Shown: positions 44,728-53,191, counted from the first letter of the stretch. The stretch is 64,000 bases of DNA from Winogradskya consettensis (GCF_018332715.1 NZ_BOQP01000004.1:186001-250000), one strand, 5' to 3'. The notes: generated by a model from the letters alone, not told the origin. Made by a program: numbers and translations.

Positions 44728-46176
44728 ATGACCAACAGAGCGCGCCTCGCGCTACCCGTCGCCTCCTACGCGGTGCTGCTCGTGTCGGCGCTGCAGACCC
44801 TGGTCGTCCCGGTCGTCGCGAATATCCAGGCCGACCTGGGCGTCTCCACCAGCGCGGCCAGCTGGGTCGTGACCGCCAATCTGCTCGCCGCCGCGGTGTT
44901 CACCCCGATGCTCGGCCGCCTGGGCGATCTGTTCGGCCGCCGCCCGGTGATGCTCGGCGTGCTGACCGTCGTCCTGCTCGGCTCGGTGCTCGCCGCCACA
45001 ACCTCCAGCCTCCCGCTGCTGCTCGCCGGCCGGGTCGCCCAGGCCGCCAGCTTCGGACTCTTTCCCCTGGCCATCGGCATGCTCCGCGAGGAGCTCGACC
45101 CGAAACGACTCACCGGTGCGATGGCCCTGGTCAGCGGCATGCTCTCGGTCGGCGCCGGCTTCGGCCTCGTGGTCACCGGCCTCCTGATGCGTCACGGCGG
45201 TGACTACCACCGCCTGTTCTGGCTGGCCACCGCGCTGACCGCGATCGGCATGGCCGGCGTGTGGCTGCTCCCCCGCCGCGCGGGCGCCGCCACGGGCAGC
45301 CTCGACTGGACCGGCGCCGCCCTGCTCGGACTCGGCCTGGTGCTGCTGATCCTCCCCCTCGAAGAAGGCAACGGCTGGGGCTGGGGATCGGCCCGCGTGC
45401 TGGGCTCATTGGCCGGCGCGGTCGTCGTACTCACCGCTTTCGTCCTCTTCGAACGCCGCACCACCCACCCGCTGATCAGCACCCGGATGCTCACCCACCG
45501 CCCGCTCGTGGTGGCCAACGCGACCGGCCTGTTCCTCGGCTTCTCGATGTTCGCGGTGTTCCTGTCCGTCTCGGCCCTCGTCCAAACCCCGCACGACCTC
45601 GCCGGCTACGGCTTCGGCGCGTCGGTGCTCGCCGCCAGCCTGGTCTACCTGCTGCCCGGCACCGCGGGCGGCGTGATCTCCGCACCCCTCGGCGGCCGCC
45701 TGGTCGTCCGCTTCGGCGCGAAGTCAACCCTGGTGATCGCGGCCGCGGTGGCCGGCGCCGGCTTCGCGATGCTCACCGTCCTGCACTCCGCGACCTGGGA
45801 GATCATCGTCGGAGCCCTCATGGTCAACACCGGAGTGACATTTGGGTACGCCGCCCTGCCCGCACTCCTGATCGCCCACGTCGAACCCGCCGAAACCGGC
45901 ATCGCGAACAGCGTGAACTCCATCTCCCGCTCGATCGGCATGTCCCTCGGCACCGCCTTCGTGGTCACCATGGTCACCCGCAACCCGATCCCGGGCCCGG
46001 TTCCACTGCCCCACGAGTCCCAGTTCGTCGCCGTCTTCGTAACCGGCGCGATCCTCGCGGCCATCGCCGCCGTCATGGTCGGCCTGGCGCTGCCCCGCAC
46101 CCGCCGGCCAGAACTCACGGTCCCCGAAGTAGAGGCCGACGAGGTTCTCGGCGCGGCCGGCCTGGCCAGCCGCTGA
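44728..46176 (+). CDS. MFS multidrug exporter, DHA2 (EmrB/QacA) type
   Basis: The product is 482 residues from the ATG at 44728, with about 14 helices. Motif A appears as GRLGDLFGRRPVM near residue 67. The family is proton-driven drug export. An in-frame TTG at 44692 would add 12 residues but lies in the operator. No clear ribosome site precedes the ATG. Substrate unknown; likely induced by its own substrate via the divergent TetR protein. Confidence 0.9.
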   Translation: MTNRARLALPVASYAVLLVSALQTLVVPVVANIQADLGVSTSAASWVVTANLLAAAVFTPMLGRLGDLFGRRPVMLGVLTVVLLGSVLAATTSSLPLLLAGRVAQAASFGLFPLAIGMLREELDPKRLTGAMALVSGMLSVGAGFGLVVTGLLMRHGGDYHRLFWLATALTAIGMAGVWLLPRRAGAATGSLDWTGAALLGLGLVLLILPLEEGNGWGWGSARVLGSLAGAVVVLTAFVLFERRTTHPLISTRMLTHRPLVVANATGLFLGFSMFAVFLSVSALVQTPHDLAGYGFGASVLAASLVYLLPGTAGGVISAPLGGRLVVRFGAKSTLVIAAAVAGAGFAMLTVLHSATWEIIVGALMVNTGVTFGYAALPALLIAHVEPAETGIANSVNSISRSIGMSLGTAFVVTMVTRNPIPGPVPLPHESQFVAVFVTGAILAAIAAVMVGLALPRTRRPELTVPEVEADEVLGAAGLASR

Positions 46177-46177
46177 A

Positions 46178-47314
46178 TCACCCCTTCGCGTACGGGTCGC
46201 GGCCGGTCCCGCGCACTGCGGCGGCCGCGGCCTCGGCGACGTCCGTAGCGGCACCGTCGAGCACGTAGACCCGCGTGGTCGCATTACCGCGCGGCACCAG
46301 CAGCCCGGCACGCGTCAACGCCTGGATGTCACGGATGGCCTGGTCCCGGCTCAGTCCTTCGTCCTGCTGATAGGTCGTACGCCGGACCTCGCCGACCGCG
46401 GCACCATAGAGCGCGGAAACCACCCGCTCAGGCAGCCCCCTCTCAGCAGCCAGTCCGGCGAGGTCGTTCCACAGAAGCACGGTCCAGTCGTGGCGCCTTT
46501 TCACGCGCTGCGCCTGCCGATGATGCGCGCCGAACACGAACCTGAGCCACGCGTGAGCGTCCCGCTCCGGCTGGAACGTGCCGTCCTGCGTGGACCGCAA
46601 CGCCTCGTAGTAGAGGACGGTGTTCGTCTGCTCGCCCAGCCACTCCTCGATCGAGGAGAACTCCGGAGCCAACTCCCCCACCCGGGCCAGCACCAGCGTG
46701 TGCAGCGCCCGCGCCGTGCGCCCGTTGCCGTCCCGCCAGGGGTGGATGGCCACCAGGTTGAGATGAGCCATCGCCGCTCGTGCATACGCCGGAGCATCGA
46801 GGTCACCGTCCCGCAGCCACTCGACAAGCTCGCCCATGAGCCCGGGAACCAGGTCAGCGTCAGGCCCGGTGTACGCAGGCTCCAGCGGGTCACTGCTCGT
46901 CACGTAGATCCCACCGGCGCGGTAGCGTCCCGGCCACTTCGCGGGCTGATACTTCGTAATCATGAAGTGCAGTGCCGACAGGAGCATCTCCGAATAATCG
47001 AAGAAGCCCATCAACGGCGCCTGCTGCACATAGGTCATCGCGTCCCGATAGCCGATGACCGCCTGCTGCGTCTCGTCGCCGGCCTCAGCGGACATTGGAG
47101 CGCGCTCCACCAACGCCCGCGCGTCAGCACTGCTGATCGTGATGTTCTCGATCGTGTTGGAACCCTGGATCGCCGCCGCGAACAGGCTCCGCCGCAGCTG
47201 GCCCTCCCAGTGCGGCTTGGACCGCAGCTGCGCCTGAAGCTCGGCACGCATCTCACCCAGTTCACCCAGAACCCGGAGGTCCGCAGCATCCAGCGCCGGC
47301 ATCGCGTACAGCAT
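46178..47314 (-). CDS. Fic-domain protein (probable AMP-transferase)
   Basis: The product is 378 residues. The active loop reads HPWRDGNGRTAR near 190, the expected HxFx(D/E)GNGRxxR with Trp instead of Phe. An N-terminal helix carries SNTIEN near 52, the self-inhibitory (S/T)xxxE(G/N) motif of class II Fic proteins. The C-terminus looks like a winged helix (LSRDQAIRDIQALTRAGLL). Fic proteins attach AMP or similar groups to target hydroxyls. This autoinhibited architecture is usually regulatory rather than a strict toxin. It converges with the MFS gene. Alternative start at 47302. Confidence 0.93.
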   Translation of the reverse strand: MLYAMPALDAADLRVLGELGEMRAELQAQLRSKPHWEGQLRRSLFAAAIQGSNTIENITISSADARALVERAPMSAEAGDETQQAVIGYRDAMTYVQQAPLMGFFDYSEMLLSALHFMITKYQPAKWPGRYRAGGIYVTSSDPLEPAYTGPDADLVPGLMGELVEWLRDGDLDAPAYARAAMAHLNLVAIHPWRDGNGRTARALHTLVLARVGELAPEFSSIEEWLGEQTNTVLYYEALRSTQDGTFQPERDAHAWLRFVFGAHHRQAQRVKRRHDWTVLLWNDLAGLAAERGLPERVVSALYGAAVGEVRRTTYQQDEGLSRDQAIRDIQALTRAGLLVPRGNATTRVYVLDGAATDVAEAAAAAVRGTGRDPYAKG

Positions 47315-47340
47315 GCGCCAATGCTACAACGCCAGTAGCA

Positions 47341-47982
47341 TCACCGTCGGGACGGAGAGTTGTCGGGCTGGTAGCTCGCCACCAAGGTGGTTACATAAGC
47401 GAGCGGATCGACCTCGACGTTGAAATTGGGCGGGAGGTATTCGGTGACGGCTTCGACGGCGGGTAGGAACGGCCCGAACTCCTCACCCCAGCGCTGAAAG
47501 ACGTCCGAGGCAACGCTGGCTTGCACGGCGGCCAACTCCGCGTCGCGCTCACCCCAGATTCCCCATTTCCCCGATGGGCCGGTCACGGCCACAATGTCAC
47601 CGCTCAAGAGGAAAGACGCCTGACCGGCGCCAGTCGGCGGTTCGAGTATGACGCGTGAGTAATCATCAATACCCGCGCCCGTACTCATCGAGAAAGCCGG
47701 CCACCAGCCATAGCGGGGAAAATGATGATCCTCGCCATCCGGTTCGATGACGATCACGATCACGTCATCGTCATCGTCATCGTGCAGGCGGGCCAGTTCG
47801 CTGAGGGCGGGCCAGAAGTCCTCGCCGAGAACTGAGTCGAACTGACAGAAAAGGGTCACCGGGCCAGGCCTGCGAAAGACTATGTCCGGGAACCGCGTCG
47901 ACAGATCGAAGGTGGCCGACGCATAGGCCCGGAGACGACGATACCCTTCACGATCCCCGACGAGTCCGCTCTCGCTTCCCAT
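47341..47982 (-). CDS. Hypothetical soluble protein with poly-Asp tract
   Basis: The product is 213 residues, acidic, without signal or membrane segments. A DDDDDD run followed directly by VIVIVIEPDG lies near 68-83, encoded by a self-complementary microsatellite. Other parts (GYGWWPAFS-like aromatic stretch, GKWGIWGERDAELA) suggest an immunity-type or SMI1-like beta-rich fold, but I cannot place it. It lies 26 bases upstream of the Fic gene and 28 bases downstream of the small 48011 gene, all on one strand. Confidence 0.65.
   Translation of the reverse strand: MGSESGLVGDREGYRRLRAYASATFDLSTRFPDIVFRRPGPVTLFCQFDSVLGEDFWPALSELARLHDDDDDDVIVIVIEPDGEDHHFPRYGWWPAFSMSTGAGIDDYSRVILEPPTGAGQASFLLSGDIVAVTGPSGKWGIWGERDAELAAVQASVASDVFQRWGEEFGPFLPAVEAVTEYLPPNFNVEVDPLAYVTTLVASYQPDNSPSRR
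47745..47776. repeat. Self-complementary GATGAC/ATCGTC microsatellite
   Basis: CGATGACGAT (47745-47754) and its exact complement ATCGTCATCG (47767-47776) flank 12 bases, in a longer run of hexameric repeats reaching about 47783. It codes for the Asp tract and the Val/Ile tract of the overlapping gene and could form a hairpin or slip. Confidence 0.85.
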
Positions 47983-48010
47983 CAGCCACCAATCGGATTT
48001 CAGGGGTGCC

Positions 48011-48319
48011 TCAGTCGCCCACGATGAACAGATAGCCGCTCAGCTCGCGTGCTTCGGTCGGGGCGCCCAGGACCTCTTCGGCCTTGGCCCGTTGGGCGCC
48101 GGGTAGAGACTCCTCGGCCAGCAGTTCTTTGAGCTCGACGATGAGCCGGTCGAGCTGGATGAAGTTGAACATGGCGTCCGCGTAGGGATCGACCACGTCG
48201 AGCACCCGTGAGCCCGCCGCCGCCCGTGCCCGTGCCAGCTGCGGGAACGAGTTGGCGGCGTCGTCCGCGACCCGTCGTACGCGGGCATGGTTCTGATCTT
48301 CAACGTAGAACGTGAGCAC
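48011..48319 (-). CDS. Hypothetical protein, paralogue of the 26260 product
   Basis: A GTG at 48319 preceded by GCGAGG five bases away gives 102 residues; the longer frame is not supported by codon context. It shares PYADAMFN near residue 44, the following amphipathic helix and the terminal YLFIVGD with the protein at 26260. Both copies sit in accessory neighbourhoods (behind the RHS toxin and beside the Fic gene). Function unknown; an immunity or antitoxin role is only a guess from location. Confidence 0.6.
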   Translation of the reverse strand: MLTFYVEDQNHARVRRVADDAANSFPQLARARAAAGSRVLDVVDPYADAMFNFIQLDRLIVELKELLAEESLPGAQRAKAEEVLGAPTEARELSGYLFIVGD

Positions 48320-48457
48320 TGCAACCTCGCGGGGGAGGGATGATGTCCGGAAAATACCACTAATCGCCCCGGCGACGTGCTGCGCGACACTGTGACGGCG
48401 GGGCTGCGGTGGGGATAGCGTCCATGGCAGCGATGTTGGCGGGAGCGAGAGGCGCGC

Positions 48458-49549
48458 ATGAGCGGGCGACAGGCGACCGTGGTGGTCATCGGGGGTGGGC
48501 AGTCGGGGCTTGCGGCCGGTTATCACCTGAAGCGGCGTGGGTTTGTCAGTGCGCTGGTGGAGCCCGGGGGCGAGCGGACCTTCGTGGTGCTGGACGCCGC
48601 GTCCGCGGCGGGTGGGGCCTGGCAGAACCGGTGGGAGTCGCTGCGGATGGCGACCGTCAACGGGATCTTCGATCTGCCCGGGTTTCCTAAGCCGCCGCTC
48701 GATCCCGGGGAGCCCAGCCGCACCGCCGTGCCGCGTTACTTCGCGGACTTCGAGAAGACCACCGAGCTTCCGATCGTGCGTCCGGTGCAGGTTCTCCAGG
48801 TACGGCCGGGGCCCGGCGACACCCTGATAGTCGACTCCGACCACGGATCCTGGTCAGCGCGGGCGGTCATCAATGCGACGGGCACGTGGACCAATCCGGT
48901 GCTCCCCCATTATCCGGGGCAGGAGACGTTCGCCGGGCTGCAGTTGCACACTCACGACTACGTGGCGGCCGAGCGCTTGAACGGGCGGCGCGTGGCCGTT
49001 GTCGGGGGTGGGATCTCCGCGGTGCAGCTGCTCGAGGAGATCTCGCGCGCGGCGACGACGTTCTGGTACACGCGCCGCGAGCCCGTTTTCCGTGACGACG
49101 AGTTCAACGCCGAGGCCGGCCGGGAGACGATCGCGAAAGTCGTCGCGGATGTCGAGGCGGGGCGGCCCACCGGCAGCGTCGTCTCCTACACCGGGCTGTT
49201 GTGGACGCCGTACGCCCTCGCTGCCAAGGAGCGTGGGGCGCTGGAACGGCGGCCGATGTTCACGGCGATCGAGCCCTATGGCGTACGCGAAGCAGATGGG
49301 TCTTTCACTTCGGTCGACGTCATTTTGTGGGCCACCGGGTTCAAGGCGGCCCTCGCCCACCTCGATCCACTGGGGTTGCGGAACGACACCGGTGGGATCC
49401 GTTTGATCGGCACGCAGGTGGCGGGCGAACCGCGCGTGCATCTCATCGGGTTCGGGCCGTCGCAGTCCACAGTGGGCGCCAACCGGGCCGGGCGGGAAGC
49501 GGTCAACGCCCTCGTCAAGTATTTCGACAGGGACCAGGTGAACGCGTGA
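48458..49549 (+). CDS. Flavin-dependent monooxygenase / NAD(P)-binding oxidoreductase
   Basis: The product is 363 residues. An FAD-binding GGGQSGLAAG near residue 12, a second dinucleotide motif VAVVGGGISAVQ near 180, and LWATGF near 285 define a class B flavoprotein monooxygenase-like fold. This group includes putative potassium-transport-linked oxidoreductases and CzcO-like proteins. Its stop overlaps, as GTGA, the start of a truncated luciferase-type oxidoreductase, so the pair once formed an operon. Confidence 0.88.
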   Translation: MSGRQATVVVIGGGQSGLAAGYHLKRRGFVSALVEPGGERTFVVLDAASAAGGAWQNRWESLRMATVNGIFDLPGFPKPPLDPGEPSRTAVPRYFADFEKTTELPIVRPVQVLQVRPGPGDTLIVDSDHGSWSARAVINATGTWTNPVLPHYPGQETFAGLQLHTHDYVAAERLNGRRVAVVGGGISAVQLLEEISRAATTFWYTRREPVFRDDEFNAEAGRETIAKVVADVEAGRPTGSVVSYTGLLWTPYALAAKERGALERRPMFTAIEPYGVREADGSFTSVDVILWATGFKAALAHLDPLGLRNDTGGIRLIGTQVAGEPRVHLIGFGPSQSTVGANRAGREAVNALVKYFDRDQVNA

Positions 49550-49776
49550 GATTCCAGGTCCTCGACATCCCGCCCCACCTCGAGAACCCGGTGACCGGGC
49601 GCGAGATCCGGCCCGACGAGCGCTTCGCCCAGGCCCTGTCGTCGACCCGGCATGCCGAGGAGTTCGGCTATGACGCGGTCGGCGCGCCCCGGGTCCGGCA
49701 CGGCTCGGCTCGGCTCGGCGACCACGCTGACCTCGGCGAAGCCGCTCCGCCGACGACGCGGCAGCCGACGACGTGA
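49546..49776 (+). pseudogene. N-terminal fragment of an LLM-class flavin oxidoreductase
   Basis: The GTG at 49546 overlaps the monooxygenase stop. The first 45 codons (MRFQVLDIPPHLENPVTGRE, then HAEEFGYDAVGAPRV) match the start of luciferase-like F420/FMN monooxygenases of about 340 residues. After that the frame turns into Arg/Thr/Pro-rich sequence and stops at residue 76, so most of the enzyme is lost. Confidence 0.75.
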
Positions 49777-49845
49777 CAGCCGAGATCGCGAAGACGAGTA
49801 GGGATACTCATGCCGGGGGCGGCGGGGAGGACAAGACTCATCGGC

Positions 49846-50265
49846 ATGACTGAACAAGCGAGCCCGATGCGCGCCGACCTCACCGTTCCCGTTCGTACGC
49901 TCGGCTGGGCTGCCGGTCTCGCGGTCCTGTCGGGTGGCGCCTACTGGGCGCTGCTCGGCTGGGACACCCAGCGCGACCTCGACCCGGCGACCGGTTCGAT
50001 CACCGGGCCCTGGTCGGCGTGGCAGGTGCTCGGGCTGGCCGCGGTGGTCGGCGTGCTGGCGTTCGCCGCGGGTCGCGCCCGGCGGGCCTGGCTGGCGACG
50101 TTCGTGATTCCCGCGGCGGTGACCGCCAGCTTCATCGTCTCCGCGTCCCAGGACCCCGATGGTGACGGCCTCTGGCCCATCGGCGCGGCCCTGGTGGCGC
50201 TCGGTACGGTCGCCGGGGTCGTGCTGGTGTCCTTCGTGACCCAGGCGCTGACGCGAGTGCGTTGA
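49846..50265 (+). CDS. Small integral membrane protein, function unknown
   Basis: The ATG at 49846 gives 139 residues; an ATG at 49810 would add 12, and neither has an ideally spaced ribosome site. Four hydrophobic segments are visible (about 14-32, 55-75, 83-103, 112-135), with a WDTQRDLDPATGSITGPWSAWQ loop between the first two. It resembles short actinobacterial membrane proteins without assigned role. It looks intact although surrounded by decayed genes. Confidence 0.65.
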   Translation: MTEQASPMRADLTVPVRTLGWAAGLAVLSGGAYWALLGWDTQRDLDPATGSITGPWSAWQVLGLAAVVGVLAFAAGRARRAWLATFVIPAAVTASFIVSASQDPDGDGLWPIGAALVALGTVAGVVLVSFVTQALTRVR

Positions 50266-50412
50266 TTCGTATCCGTCGGTAACACGCCGTTGATCAGGCT
50301 CACCCGCGTCACCGCGGGGATCGCCGCGGCGTTCCATCTCAAGGCCGAGTTCCTCAACCCGGGCGGGAGCGTCAAGGACCGGGCCGCGCTCGCCATGGTC
50401 CGCGCCGCCGAG
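50266..50412 (+). pseudogene. Cysteine synthase-like (PLP lyase) N-terminal fragment
   Basis: Immediately after the preceding stop codon, about 48 codons read SVGNTPLIRLTRV and then LKAEFLNPGGSVKDRAAL, the conserved start and PLP-lysine motif (the Lys of SVKDRAA) of the cysteine synthase family. No start codon precedes it. The reading frame passes near 50412 into sequence that belongs to an opposite-strand regulator remnant. An internal deletion has also removed residues between the two motifs. Confidence 0.75.
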
Positions 50413-50419
50413 GCCACCG

Positions 50420-50719
50420 CGGTCCAGCAGGTCGTTCTCGTACACGTAGATGACCGCCTGCACCCGGTCGCGCAGGGCGAGTTTCGCGAGGACCCGGGAC
50501 ACGTGGGACTTCACCGTCTCCTCGCTGACGTGCAGCGACGCGGCGATCCCGGCGTTGCCGTAGCCCTTGCCGAGCCACCAGAGGATCTCCCGCTCCCGGG
50601 TGGTCAGCCGGTCCAGCTCCGAGGGCTTCGCCGACGGGGCGATCCCGGGTCTCGATGGCCGCGCGGAACCCGGACCGGAAGAACTCGTGGTCGTCGGCGA
50701 TCAGCACTCGGATGGTCAT
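50420..50719 (-). pseudogene. NarL response regulator with deleted receiver domain
   Basis: From an ATG at 50719 the first 26 codons (MTIRVLIADDHEFFRSGFRA) are a receiver start. After RD the frame is broken. Sequence resumes, shifted, at PSELDRLTTREREILWWLG and the complete LuxR helix-turn-helix (VSEETVKSHVSRVLAKL) to VYENDLL. About 100 receiver residues including the phosphoacceptor Asp are gone. Confidence 0.8.
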
Positions 50720-50930
50720 GACGACTGCTCCAGGGGGAACGTGACGGTGGTTCGCCAGGACCGGCCGGACAAACTCCGGGCCGTGTTCGGCGTGGCCGTC
50801 GAAGAGGGCGGCCCGGTGGCGGATGCCGTCGAGACCGAGGTGGTGCCGCCGCTGGGGCGGCAGATCGTTACGGCAGGACAGCTCCGGGCGTACGCCCTCC
50901 TGGCTGATCCGCAGTTCCACGACGCCACCA
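50716..50930 (-). pseudogene. C-terminal fragment of the partner histidine kinase
   Basis: Opposite-strand reading shows ELRISQEGVRPEL, then HHLGLDGIRHRAALF (G-box region), and, after a frame change, SWRTTVTFPLEQSS with a stop overlapping the regulator start as ATGA. This is the end of a HATPase domain; the rest of the kinase is absent beyond about 50930, where propeller sequence on the other strand begins. Confidence 0.65.
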
Positions 50931-50935
50931 GCGCG

Positions 50936-51164
50936 GCAGGCCTGCGCGCCATCTCGACCGCGACGGGGAAGACCCTGTGGAGGGTGCGCGGTGCGGACGG
51001 GTGAGCGCGCGGCCGACGAGCGGTGCGGCGTTGCTGATCCTCTCCCCCGCCTCCGGCAGGACCGCGCGCATGTTCGGCACCGCCACCGAGCACGTGGTCG
51101 CCACCGGGGCCGGCTCTTCGTGACGAATCGGTACACCGTGAAGGCGTACACGCCGTCGTTGTGA
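50936..51164 (+). pseudogene. C-terminal fragment of a PQQ-like beta-propeller protein
   Basis: The plus strand reads GLRAISTATGKTLWRVRG, a typical PQQ/quinoprotein-like propeller blade, then after a frame change LLILSPASGRTARMFGTATE, and after another LFVTNRYTVKAYTPSL ending at 51164. Three frames in the correct order indicate decay of one gene. Confidence 0.6.
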
Positions 51165-51173
51165 GGGTTGCCA

Positions 51174-51200
51174 TAAACAGGACTATGAGATACCTGTTTA
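51174..51200. promoter_or_regulatory. Palindromic operator upstream of the flavohemoglobin gene
   Basis: TAAACAGG and CCTGTTTA are perfect 8-base inverted arms separated by 11 bases, ending 39 bases before the GTG start. A nitric-oxide-responsive repressor (NsrR-like) or CRP/FNR-type protein is the likely binder by analogy with other hmp genes, though the sequence does not match the classic enterobacterial NsrR site. Confidence 0.55.
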
Positions 51201-51239
51201 CGATACGGTCGAATCCTGCCGAGCATCCAGGAGGAACCC

Positions 51240-52436
51240 GTGCTCTCCACGTCCAGTACGCCGATCGTCGAGGCGACGCTTCCCGTTGTCGGGGAGCATC
51301 TCGAGGAGATCTCCAGCGTTTTCTACGACACGATGCTCGGGGAGAATCCTGAGCTGCTCACGCTGTTCAGCCGGAGCGCGCAGGCGACCGGCGAGCAGAA
51401 GTCCGCGCTGGCCGGGGCAGTCGCGGCCTACGCCGCGCACCTGGTCGGTGCCGGCCCGGACGCCGCTGTCTTCGACCACATCGTGGAGCGCATCGCGCAG
51501 CGGCACTGTGCGTTGGGGATCCGCCCCGATCAGTACACAATGGTCGGTCGCTATCTCCTGCGGGCGGTCGGCGCCGTGCTCGGGGATGCCGTCACCCCGG
51601 AGATCGCCGCTGCCTGGGACGAGGTCTACTGGCTGTTCGCCGCCCGGCTCATCGGCCGCGAGGCCCGGCTCTACGGCGAAGCCGGCGTCGACAGCACGAA
51701 CCCGTGGCGCGAATACGTCGTCGCGGCGCGCGTCGAGGAGGCCGAGGACGTCGTCTCGTTCATCCTTGCCCCCGCCGACGGCGGCCCGGCTCCGGCATTC
51801 CGGCCCGGTCAGTACGTCACCGTCGCCGTCGCCGACCAGCTGCGGCAATACTCACTCTCGCAGGCCCCCGCGGCGGGGACGTTGCGGATCACGGTCCGCC
51901 GGGTCCGCGGCACCGGCGGACGGCCCGACGGCGTGGTCTCCGGACACCTGCACGACCGGGTCCGGGTCGGCGAGCGGTTGCGCCTCAGCCAACCGTACGG
52001 TGACCTGGTCCTGAACGACGGCCCGTCCCCGATCGTGCTGATCAGCGCCGGGGTCGGCATCACACCGATGGCCGCGATCCTCGACCACGTCGCCCGCACC
52101 CAGCCCACCCGCGACGTCACCGCCGTGCACGCCGACCGCAGCCCGGGCCGGCACCCGTTGCGCCACGACATGACCGGTCACGGCTCGCGGATGGCCAGCT
52201 TCCGCACCCTCGTCTGGTACGAGGAGCACGCCGGCTCCACAACCGCACACGCCGGACTCATCGACCCGGACCTGATCCCCCTGCACCCCGACGCCGAGGT
52301 CTACCTCTGCGGCCCGGCCCCGTTCATGCAGGCCGTCCGCGCCGCCCTGCATCGCCGCGGGCTGCCCGACGAGCGCATCCGCTACGAGGTCTTCGGATCG
52401 GAGCAGTGGCGTGCCGCCCCGGCCCTGGTGCCCTGA
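51240..52436 (+). CDS. hmp: Flavohemoglobin nitric oxide dioxygenase
   Basis: The GTG at 51240 follows AGGAGG at 51229-51234 and gives 398 residues. The globin domain (1-140) has the proximal-His region IAQRHCALGIRPDQY near 86 and the distal pocket start FYDTMLGENPELLTLF. A ferredoxin-reductase domain follows: FAD motif RQYSLSQAP near 204, NAD-binding GVGITPMAAIL near 275 and the C-terminal YLCGPAPFM. It oxidises nitric oxide to nitrate using NAD(P)H and oxygen, protecting against nitrosative stress. It has its own promoter with a palindrome. Confidence 0.94.
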   Translation: MLSTSSTPIVEATLPVVGEHLEEISSVFYDTMLGENPELLTLFSRSAQATGEQKSALAGAVAAYAAHLVGAGPDAAVFDHIVERIAQRHCALGIRPDQYTMVGRYLLRAVGAVLGDAVTPEIAAAWDEVYWLFAARLIGREARLYGEAGVDSTNPWREYVVAARVEEAEDVVSFILAPADGGPAPAFRPGQYVTVAVADQLRQYSLSQAPAAGTLRITVRRVRGTGGRPDGVVSGHLHDRVRVGERLRLSQPYGDLVLNDGPSPIVLISAGVGITPMAAILDHVARTQPTRDVTAVHADRSPGRHPLRHDMTGHGSRMASFRTLVWYEEHAGSTTAHAGLIDPDLIPLHPDAEVYLCGPAPFMQAVRAALHRRGLPDERIRYEVFGSEQWRAAPALVP

Positions 52437-52453
52437 GAGAACATAATCGCCGG

Positions 52454-52975
52454 GTGTCGATCCAAGCGGTGCGTGTTCTGTTCAAGGGCGAGGTCCTGGC
52501 CGACTACGGCCAGTTCGTCGTCGGCAGCGACGATTTCAGCGAGTGCGAGCTGTTCGAGTCCTTCGCCGGTCAGGAGGGTGTCGGGCTCTGCGGGGCGAAC
52601 ACCCCGGGAGAGCTGCTGGTCGCGACCGGCATGCGGCACGGGGGCGTCGGCGTCACCGTCGAGCTGCACGACAGCGCCCCCGGGGTGGACGGGTCGTGGG
52701 AGGAGATCGTCGAGGTCTCGTACCGGCCGTTGGCGGAGAGGACGCAGCTGAAGAGCTTCAACGGCGAGGTGGCGGGAGATCTGGAGCTCACGGAGCGCGA
52801 CTACCGGGTCCGCTGCTCGGCGACCGGGATGCACGACGGTTTCGCCTTGAACAACCGGGACGGCGGCGAGCCCGTGGCCGACCATTATCTGCTGCAATTC
52901 TGGCCCGCGGAGCCCGAGCCGGCCCGCTCGATCAAGCGGACCAGCAATCTCAGCGGCAACCCCAACGCGGACTGA
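52454..52975 (+). CDS. Hypothetical protein
   Basis: A GTG at 52454 opens 173 codons; there is no ribosome site, so leaderless translation is possible. The protein is soluble, acidic and predicted mostly beta (VRVLFKGEVLADYGQFVVGS, then GVGVTVELHDSAP). No signal peptide, membrane helix or catalytic motif is evident. It starts 17 bases after hmp and may be co-expressed with it. I do not recognise a family. Confidence 0.65.
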   Translation: MSIQAVRVLFKGEVLADYGQFVVGSDDFSECELFESFAGQEGVGLCGANTPGELLVATGMRHGGVGVTVELHDSAPGVDGSWEEIVEVSYRPLAERTQLKSFNGEVAGDLELTERDYRVRCSATGMHDGFALNNRDGGEPVADHYLLQFWPAEPEPARSIKRTSNLSGNPNAD

Positions 52976-53056
52976 AAAGGCGGGCATTTCCCGGAACAGG
53001 CGTATGGTCGGCACACGACGCCGCACGTTCATCCACCCGTTCCGGGAGGTTCGATC

Positions 53057-53191
53057 ATGTCCAAGGACTCGACGAGCAAGGCGAACGTCAAGAAAAAGGG
53101 TAAGACCATCAAGGAAAAGCAGACGGCGAAGCGTGAGAAACGCAACGAGCTGAACGGCCACGCCTCGACCATCCCGCCCACGGGACGCTGA
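53057..53191 (+). CDS. 44-residue lysine-rich protein
   Basis: An ATG at 53057 preceded by GGGAGG encodes MSKDSTSKANVKKKGKTIKE followed by KQTAKREKRNELNG and a short Pro/Gly tail. It has 12 Lys and Arg residues in the first 30 and uses AAG/AAA codons, unusual in this GC-rich setting. A nucleic-acid-binding or chaperone-like role is plausible; similar tiny basic proteins occur in actinomycetes. It converges with the esterase gene ending at 53198. Confidence 0.65.
   Translation: MSKDSTSKANVKKKGKTIKEKQTAKREKRNELNGHASTIPPTGR

Noticed and set aside
51143..51154. Small GGCGT-AC-ACGCC palindrome upstream of hmp
   Set aside because: It lies at the end of the decayed propeller reading and is short and GC-rich, as expected by chance here; the neighbouring 8-11-8 repeat is much stronger.
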